Assembly (NCBI GenBank): GCA_017302195.1
Contig: JAFLEG010000311.1
Location: forward strand, 1-5,881
DNA length: 5,881 bases
Direction of reading: 5' to 3'
Origin: Verrucomicrobiota bacterium
Lineage (GTDB): Bacteria; Verrucomicrobiota; Verrucomicrobiia; Limisphaerales; UBA9464
Below, piece by piece: positions 1 through 4,316 of this stretch (the first letter of the stretch is position 1; every line of letters begins with the position of its first letter). A model generated the notes under the pieces. The model was not told the origin of the DNA, did no database searches, and worked only from the letters and a program-made list of their open reading frames with translations. A program made the translations under genes and the position numbers.

Positions 1-9
1 TTCCGATCT
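1..9. other. Probable Illumina adapter remnant at the contig end
   Basis: The first nine bases, TTCCGATCT, equal the last nine bases of the common Illumina adapter end GCTCTTCCGATCT. Read on the minus strand they are AGATCGGAA, the start of the read-through adapter. They begin exactly where the ABC ATPase stops matching its family: the protein reads GPSG and then RSE, where Walker A requires GPSGxGKS/T. The match and the broken motif together make untrimmed adapter far more likely than native sequence. What is seen: the exact 9-base match and the motif break. What is known: the adapter sequence. Confidence 0.9.
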
Positions 10-138
10 ACCGGACGGCCCCATGATGGCGATGTATTCCCCCTTCTCGATGGTGAGAGAGACCCCGCGCAGGGCGTGGACCACCTCCGTGCCCATTACG
101 TAGCGGCGGGTCAGATCCTGGATGTGAATCAGTGCCAT
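1..138 (-). CDS. ABC transporter ATP-binding protein, MacB/LolD type (N-terminal fragment)
   Basis: Only the first 43 native codons (138 down to 10) are present. The last three codons, 9 to 1, are adapter. The start is the ATG at 136-138, giving MALIHIQDLTRRYVMG, then VHALRGVSLTIEKGEY and IAIMGPSG. This is the usual opening of the ATPase domain of MacB, LolD and YknY-type transporters: the A-loop aromatic in TRRY, the 'ALRGVSL' strand, and the first half of Walker A (GPSG). Such ATPases hydrolyse ATP at the inner membrane to drive export of macrolides, lipoproteins or peptides through an FtsX-like permease. That permease may be fused (MacB) or separate, which cannot be seen here. The gene begins 29 bases after the stop of the adaptor gene, the classic adaptor-ATPase operon order. 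No strong Shine-Dalgarno sequence is visible. The substrate is unknown. Confidence 0.88.
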   Translation of the reverse strand, partial: MALIHIQDLTRRYVMGTEVVHALRGVSLTIEKGEYIAIMGPSGRSE

Positions 139-167
139 GGCGGCAAGCAGGGCGGCAGGGTCCGGGA

Positions 168-1493
168 CTAGCTCGGCCCGGGCGGCTTCGCTTTGGACGT
201 CGCGTCCTTCCGGGAATTGTCCACCCGCACCGCCTTGTCTGTCTCCAACTCCCGTGCAATCGCCCGGAAGCTCCCGGAAACCACCTCCAACCCCTCGGTG
301 ACCCCTTCCACGATCTCGTAGTGCTGATCGTCGCTGATGCCGCGCCGGACGGGCAGGGCCTTGGCCTTGCCGTCCATCACCGTGAACACCACTTCCGGAG
401 GCTTGTCGGACGTCTTTCGCCGCTCGCCCGCCCCCAGCTCCAGTTGTTCGCGCCGTTCTTCCCGATCCGCCGTGGCCAGGCGGTCCATGGGGGCATTGGT
501 GCCGCCCGGCGCCCGGGTGGTCACGGACTGGATGGGCACCGTCAGCACGTTGGTGCGATAGCGGGTCTCGATATCCGCCGTCACCGACATGCCCGGCAGG
601 AAGCGTTCCTTGTCCTGAATCCGGATCCGGATTTCGAACTTGGTCGCCTCCTGGGTGGCGCCCGTCTGGGTCTTCGCCGAATTGGCAATCTGTGTGACCT
701 GCCCGGCGAATTTCCGGTCCTGAAAGGAATCCACCTCCATCCGTGCGCGCTGGGCGATGCGGACCAGCGGCACGTCCACCTCGCCGACCTCGACCCGGGC
801 CTCCATTTCATTCAGGTCCGCCACGGTCATGATCTCCGTGCCGGCCATCATGCCCGTCCCCACCACCCGCTCGCCGACCTCGGAGTTGAGCTTGGCCACC
901 GTGCCCTCGATGGGACTGTAGATGGTGCACTTCATCAGGTCCTCCTCGGCGCGCCGCAGGGCGGCCCGGGCGTTCTCGATGCGGTGACCGGCGGCAGTGG
1001 ACTGCGCCGCACGCACATCGCGGGCCGTGCGTGCGGTGTCAAATTCCGAGGCCCCCACGATCTTCCGCTCAAACAGCTCCTGTGCCCGGCGCAGCTCGAT
1101 CTCCGCCTGGGCCAGCTCCGCCTGCGTGGTTTTGAGCTCCGATTCCGAGGATTTGAAGGTTGCCTCCGCCGACCGCCGTGCCGCCTCGTAGAACTCCGGC
1201 CGGATTTTGACCAGCAGATCCCCCTTTTTCACCGCCTGCCCCTCCTTGACCGGAAGCTCGATGATCTCGCCGGCCACCTCCGGGCTGATCTTCACCTGGA
1301 GCACCGGCTGGATCTTGCCGGTGGCGGTCACGATCTCGACGAGATCACGCCGCCGGACCTTCTCGGTCTGGACCGTCAGGGCAGGCTGACGCCGCTTCAT
1401 CCAATACCAGGCCCCGCCGCCGGCAACTCCCAGCAACAGCAGGCTGACGAGGAGGTACTTCCAGGCGGAGGACTTCTTCTTGCCGTTAGCCAT
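168..1493 (-). CDS. Periplasmic adaptor (membrane-fusion) subunit, HlyD/MacA-like
   Basis: A 441-residue membrane-fusion protein that would bridge an inner-membrane ABC transporter to an outer-membrane channel. From the ATG start: a short basic tail (NGKKK), one membrane anchor at about residues 13-32 (YLLVSLLLLGVAGGGAWYWM), the first half of a lipoyl-like domain at about 50-98 (VAGEIIELPVKEGQAVKKGD), an alpha-helical coiled-coil hairpin at about 100-187 rich in Ala, Glu and Arg, the second lipoyl half at about 190-212 (YSPIEGTVAKL), a beta-barrel at about 220-315 (RFLPGMSVTADIET), and a membrane-proximal domain to the end. A charged linker of about 38 residues, rich in Arg and Glu, lies at about 327-364. 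The ATG at 1491-1493 is preferred over a TTG at 1515-1517, which would add eight residues; neither has a clear Shine-Dalgarno sequence. The next gene, 29 bases downstream, is the cognate ATPase, which points to a MacAB-type system rather than an RND pump. The cargo cannot be inferred. Confidence 0.92.
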   Translation of the reverse strand: MANGKKKSSAWKYLLVSLLLLGVAGGGAWYWMKRRQPALTVQTEKVRRRDLVEIVTATGKIQPVLQVKISPEVAGEIIELPVKEGQAVKKGDLLVKIRPEFYEAARRSAEATFKSSESELKTTQAELAQAEIELRRAQELFERKIVGASEFDTARTARDVRAAQSTAAGHRIENARAALRRAEEDLMKCTIYSPIEGTVAKLNSEVGERVVGTGMMAGTEIMTVADLNEMEARVEVGEVDVPLVRIAQRARMEVDSFQDRKFAGQVTQIANSAKTQTGATQEATKFEIRIRIQDKERFLPGMSVTADIETRYRTNVLTVPIQSVTTRAPGGTNAPMDRLATADREERREQLELGAGERRKTSDKPPEVVFTVMDGKAKALPVRRGISDDQHYEIVEGVTEGLEVVSGSFRAIARELETDKAVRVDNSRKDATSKAKPPGPS

Positions 1494-1581
1494 GACGTTC
1501 AGAACAGGACACCCCAAGCCGGCAAATGTTGCAGCAAAGAATCCGGAGGGTTGGGGAACAGACCGGAATTCGGGCCGGGCA

Positions 1582-2574
1582 TCACGTCCGGCCCAGGATT
1601 TTCTCCGCTGCCGCCGCCACGGAATCCTTCAACTCCGGCGGCCCGACCACGGTGGCTGCGCCCCCCCAGCCCAGCACCCAGCGGTGCACCTCCTGCAGGC
1701 TGCCCAATTGCAGCTTCAGCTCCACACCGCCACCGGGAAGTTCCGTCAACCGCTGGGAGTTGTGCCACTTCTTCTCCCGGATGTAGTCGGCCACCGACTC
1801 CTCGAAGCGCAGGGTCACGGCAAAGTCGCCCTCCCGGGAATGCACGCCAAAGCTGTTGCGGAGGAGTTTTTCCAGTTCGAACCGGGCCGGACGCTCAAAG
1901 GATTCTCCGGTGGGCTCCACGGACAGGATGCGGGCCGGAACAAAGGTCCGGATGGCCCGGCGCAGTTGGTCGAAGGCAAAGAGATACCAGTCCCCATCCA
2001 CATTCGCGAGCTGGTAGGGGTCCACCACACGGACCTCCGGCTCACGGGCTCCGGGCTTCCGGTAACGGATCTGCAGCCGGTCCCGGCGCTGTGCGGCACG
2101 GGTCAGGGCCTCCAGGATGGGCGGCACCGAGACCAGGGGCTCGGAGGTGGTCCGGAAGGTGATGGACTGCTCCCATTGTGACAGGTTCAGGGAGACGGAG
2201 TCGGGAAGGGCCTGCTCCAGTTTCTTCAGCGCGCCCACCAAACGGGCCTCAAAGGGGGTGCCCCGATATTGCTGCAGCGCCTTCTCGGCCACCATCAGCG
2301 CGAACAGCTCACCCTCCGTGATCTGCAGCGTGGGAAACGACTCCACATCCTCGGTGTAGTGGTAGCCGTTTTGGACCGGATCAAACTGCAGCGGGAGCTG
2401 CAGGCGGTCCCGCATGAATTCGAGGTCCCGCTGAACGGTCTTGGTGCTGACCTCCAGGGATTGCCCCAGGGTCGTGCAATTGGGATATCGGCCGGCCTGA
2501 AGGATCGTGTGGATGCGCATCATGCGATCCAGGGGGGGGCGGGTGGCGGGCAGCGTCGGCTTCGGTCGCTTCAT
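1582..2574 (-). CDS. WYL-domain helix-turn-helix transcriptional regulator (YafY/DeoR-like)
   Basis: A 330-residue cytoplasmic DNA-binding regulator with the full three-part architecture. A winged helix-turn-helix lies at about residues 15-75; CTTLGQSLEVSTKTVQRDLE contains the recognition helix and is followed by a GYHYT wing. A WYL domain at about 150-220 carries the name-giving residues W196, Y197 and L198 in GDWYLFAFDQLR, followed by the Arg-containing strand RTFVPARI. The C-terminal extension (WCX) at about 250-328 includes FAVTLRFEESVADYI and WVLGWGGAATVVGP. WYL regulators sense ligands, in some cases single-stranded DNA, and may activate or repress. The start at 2574 is supported by the conserved-looking frame but lacks a clear Shine-Dalgarno sequence. 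A start at 2523 (Met18) would remove a Pro/Arg-rich tail and keep the DNA-binding domain. It lies 88 bases upstream of the adaptor gene on the same strand, so it may regulate and be co-transcribed with the exporter; this is inference. Confidence 0.9.
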   Translation of the reverse strand: MKRPKPTLPATRPPLDRMMRIHTILQAGRYPNCTTLGQSLEVSTKTVQRDLEFMRDRLQLPLQFDPVQNGYHYTEDVESFPTLQITEGELFALMVAEKALQQYRGTPFEARLVGALKKLEQALPDSVSLNLSQWEQSITFRTTSEPLVSVPPILEALTRAAQRRDRLQIRYRKPGAREPEVRVVDPYQLANVDGDWYLFAFDQLRRAIRTFVPARILSVEPTGESFERPARFELEKLLRNSFGVHSREGDFAVTLRFEESVADYIREKKWHNSQRLTELPGGGVELKLQLGSLQEVHRWVLGWGGAATVVGPPELKDSVAAAAEKILGRT

Positions 2575-2610
2575 CGGGGAGGCAGCGGCTCACGGAACCG
2601 CAGGGAACAC

Positions 2611-2641
2611 AAAGAAAAAGCGGCGGCCTCGTGGCCGCCGC
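2611..2641 (-). terminator. Rho-independent terminator of the sigma-factor gene
   Basis: On the minus strand a perfect 9-base-pair GC-only stem, GCGGCGGCC with GGCCGCCGC (2633-2641 pairing with 2620-2628), closes an ACGA tetraloop and is followed at once by TTTTTCTTT (2619-2611). It begins 35 bases after the sigma-factor stop codon. The T-rich run is only on the minus-strand side, so termination is one-directional. It separates the sigma transcript from the WYL regulator, whose start lies only 36 bases further on. Confidence 0.93.
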
Positions 2642-2676
2642 CGAAACCCGCATGGCGTGGGTGCCGCCTTCCCTGG

Positions 2677-3744
2677 TCACGCCGCGGACGCCAGGCGCTC
2701 TCGGGATTCCAGGCGGTCGCGCAGCTTGCGCAGCGCGGCGGCCTCCAACTGACGGATCCGCTCCCGGGTGAGGCCGAAATCCACTCCGATCTCCTCGAGC
2801 GTCTTGGGATCGCCGCCGTCCAGGGCGAACCGCTGACGGAGGATCCGCTGCTCCCGTCCGTTGAGCGTGCCCACCAGCTCCCGGATCAGCTCGGCATTGG
2901 TCTCCTCGCTCACGCCGCTCCACGGCATGAGGGTATTCTCGTCCGGAATCAGGTCCGCCACGCGCCCGGCATCGGGATCGTTGCCCAGCGGAGCCTCCAG
3001 CGAGGTGGTGCCCACCGTGGCGCTCTCCCGCCAGTGCAGGATGTCGTCCTCAGACACATTCAACACCACGGCGATCTCGGAATCCCGCGGGGGGCGCCCG
3101 TGCTTCGCCTCAAAGGCCACCTCGGCCCGGCGCAACTGGGAGATCTGCTGCACCAGGTGGATGGGCAGCCGGATGGCCTTCACCTGATTGGAAAGCGCCC
3201 GCTTGATGGACTGCTTGATCCACCAGGCCGCATAGGTGGACAGCTTGGCCCCCTTGGTCGGATCGAACCGCTCCACCGCGCGCATCAGGCCGATGTTACC
3301 CTCATTGATGAGGTCCAGGAGTGGCAGCCCGTAGTCCTCGTACTCCCGCGCGATCTTCACCACCAGACGCAGGTTGGCCTTGATCATGTGCTCACGCGCC
3401 TCCGCATCCCCGGCCTGAACCCGGCGGGCCAGCACCACCTCCTCGGCCGGGGTCAGCAGCGGCGTCTCCACCGCCTGCCGCAGGTAGAGACGCAGCGAGG
3501 AATTCTCATCCCAGGCCGCACGTGGCCGCTCGGTGGGAGGCTCGACATGGCTGCGGGGAACCTCGGCGCGGATCACCTTGGGTACCACGACGGGCACCGG
3601 ACGCCGGGTCCGCGAAAACCGCGGGTGGGCGGGTGCGCTCAGAGCGAGGGGAGACGCCTCTCCGGGCAGCGCTGCCCGACGCCGGGTTCGGGATCGGCGA
3701 TCGGAGGCGGAGCGGCGGGCCGCAATGTGGGGATTTGCCTTCAT
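2677..3744 (-). CDS. RNA polymerase sigma factor, sigma-70 family (RpoD/RpoS-like, group 2 type)
   Basis: A 355-residue sigma factor that directs RNA polymerase to -10/-35 promoters. Residues 1-80 are a basic, Arg/Pro-rich tail with no recognisable region 1.1. Region 1.2 is at about 82-115 (SSLRLYLRQ, LLTPAEEVVLARRVQAGD). Regions 2.1-2.4 are at about 116-187, with NLRLVVKIAREYEDYGLPLL, DLINEGNIGLMRAVERFDP and the -10-reading helix STYAAWWIKQSIKRAL, including W174-W175. Region 3 is at about 190-270 (IRLPIHLVQQISQLRRA). Region 4 is at about 287-345, with the -35-binding helix-turn-helix TLEEIGVDFGLTRERIRQLE. The start ATG at 3742-3744 has a good Shine-Dalgarno sequence six bases upstream. At this length and without region 1.1 it resembles alternative or stationary-phase factors more than the housekeeping one, but many PVC-group factors look like this. 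It ends at a strong terminator. The gene upstream is dxs, about 570 bases away, so it probably has its own promoter. Confidence 0.94.
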   Translation of the reverse strand: MKANPHIAARRSASDRRSRTRRRAALPGEASPLALSAPAHPRFSRTRRPVPVVVPKVIRAEVPRSHVEPPTERPRAAWDENSSLRLYLRQAVETPLLTPAEEVVLARRVQAGDAEAREHMIKANLRLVVKIAREYEDYGLPLLDLINEGNIGLMRAVERFDPTKGAKLSTYAAWWIKQSIKRALSNQVKAIRLPIHLVQQISQLRRAEVAFEAKHGRPPRDSEIAVVLNVSEDDILHWRESATVGTTSLEAPLGNDPDAGRVADLIPDENTLMPWSGVSEETNAELIRELVGTLNGREQRILRQRFALDGGDPKTLEEIGVDFGLTRERIRQLEAAALRKLRDRLESRERLASAA

Positions 3745-3750
3745 AGAGAA

Positions 3751-3755
3751 TCCTT
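3751..3755 (-). promoter_or_regulatory. Shine-Dalgarno site of the sigma-factor gene
   Basis: On the minus strand AAGGA is followed by six bases (TTCTCT) and then the ATG at 3744-3742. It is the only clear ribosome-binding site in the window and fixes the sigma-factor start, so the Arg/Pro-rich N-terminal tail is likely translated. Confidence 0.8.
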
Positions 3756-4155
3756 CGTTTGCCGGGTTCGAGCCGTGACGCCCGCGTTCTGTTCAATGTG
3801 GCTGTCAGAACCCGGACCTCATTCGTCTTCGAACCCCGCTGGACATCTCCCCAGCAATTGCAACGCCATGTGGGAACCCTTCCCGGATTTCCCCCGGATT
3901 GCAGGCGGCGCCCCTGAATGCCATCACGGACCGCCGCCACCGCATGGTGAGCTCCATCGGCGCGACGCCGGGGCATCAATCCCATTTGGGGAAAGTTCAC
4001 CGGAACAACGCCGTCACCCGGGTTGAGTGGTGAATCTCCAAACGGGTACGCCCCCCTCCGGCCTGCCCGCGTGCACCCGCAGTTCACACCGCGGTCGCGT
4101 CACCAGAGGCCCGCACGATGGGAATCCGGCACACCCTGGCACAAACCGGGTTGAT

Positions 4156-4165
4156 CGGGATCCCG
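4156..4165. repeat. 10-base perfect palindrome
   Basis: CGGGATCCCG reads the same on both strands. It sits in the gap between dxs and the sigma gene, six bases before the direct repeat at 4171. It could be part of a protein-binding site, but short palindromes of this kind are common in GC-rich DNA. Confidence 0.4.
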
Positions 4166-4170
4166 GGGAC

Positions 4171-4199
4171 GTGTCCGGTGCATTCCCTGGTGTCCGGTG
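4171..4199. repeat. Direct repeat GTGTCCGGTG, two copies 19 bases apart
   Basis: GTGTCCGGTG occurs at 4171-4180 and again at 4190-4199, with nine bases (CATTCCCTG) between. The 19-base period is close to two helical turns, which would place both copies on one face of the DNA, as for paired operator half-sites. It lies in the gap roughly 430-460 bases upstream of the sigma start and 120-145 bases downstream of the dxs stop. The copies are seen directly; any regulatory role is inference. Confidence 0.5.
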
Positions 4200-4210
4200 G
4201 CGATGCCACC
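4196..4210. repeat. Small perfect hairpin overlapping the second direct-repeat copy
   Basis: GGTGGC (4196-4201) and GCCACC (4205-4210) form a six-base-pair stem around a three-base loop. No T-rich run follows on either strand, so it is not a classical terminator for dxs. It may be an element of RNA structure or chance. Confidence 0.45.
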
Positions 4211-4316
4211 ACGAGACATCCAACGGAGAGGAACTCATCCCCGGTCCGTTGCGCCCTCGGTGTGAGGCCCTCCCGGCTGGCTCTCAAGGGAACGGACTTC
4301 GCAACACCGGCCGCGT

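Larger units (their letters stand above)
3745..4316. other. 572-base gap without a convincing gene, upstream of the sigma factor
   Basis: No reading frame here on either strand has a recognisable domain or a good ribosome-binding site, apart from the Shine-Dalgarno site at 3751-3755. Frames that cross it are Arg/Pro/Gly-rich and run into the sigma or dxs genes out of frame. I see no tRNA; a GGTTCGA-like string near 3764 has no matching arms. There is no T-rich terminator after dxs. No clear -35/-10 pair is visible: TTGAAC occurs on the minus strand near 3794-3799 but has no good -10 partner. Contents noted are a 10-base direct repeat (4171-4199), a small perfect hairpin (4196-4210) and a 10-base palindrome (4156-4165). 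The gap probably holds the sigma promoter and a leader, or could hide an unannotated small RNA. Confidence 0.6.

Noticed and set aside
132..2162. Very long open frame on the plus strand (676 codons) opposite the adaptor and WYL genes
   Set aside because: It is antisense to two genes with clear domains, is Arg/Pro/Gly/His-rich, has no recognisable domain, and also crosses their intergenic gap. High GC content makes stop codons scarce in such frames.
2585..2615. Minus-strand text CTTTGTGTTCCCTGCGGTTC, which recalls short TTTGTG/TTCGTG-type repeats seen between genes of some environmental bacteria
   Set aside because: Only one imperfect copy is present, and the first part is the terminator's T-tract, so no repeat can be supported from this window.
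3757..3790. tRNA-like GGTTCGAGCC string
   Set aside because: No flanking five-base-pair T-stem, acceptor stem or anticodon arm could be found on either strand.
2269..4026. Second long plus-strand open frame (585 codons) opposite the WYL and sigma genes
   Set aside because: Same reasons: antisense to well-supported genes, it runs through the terminator and the gap, and it has low-complexity composition.
3506..4087. 193-codon minus-strand frame overlapping the sigma start
   Set aside because: It overlaps the sigma coding region out of frame over about 240 bases, while the sigma start has a clear Shine-Dalgarno sequence and domain support.
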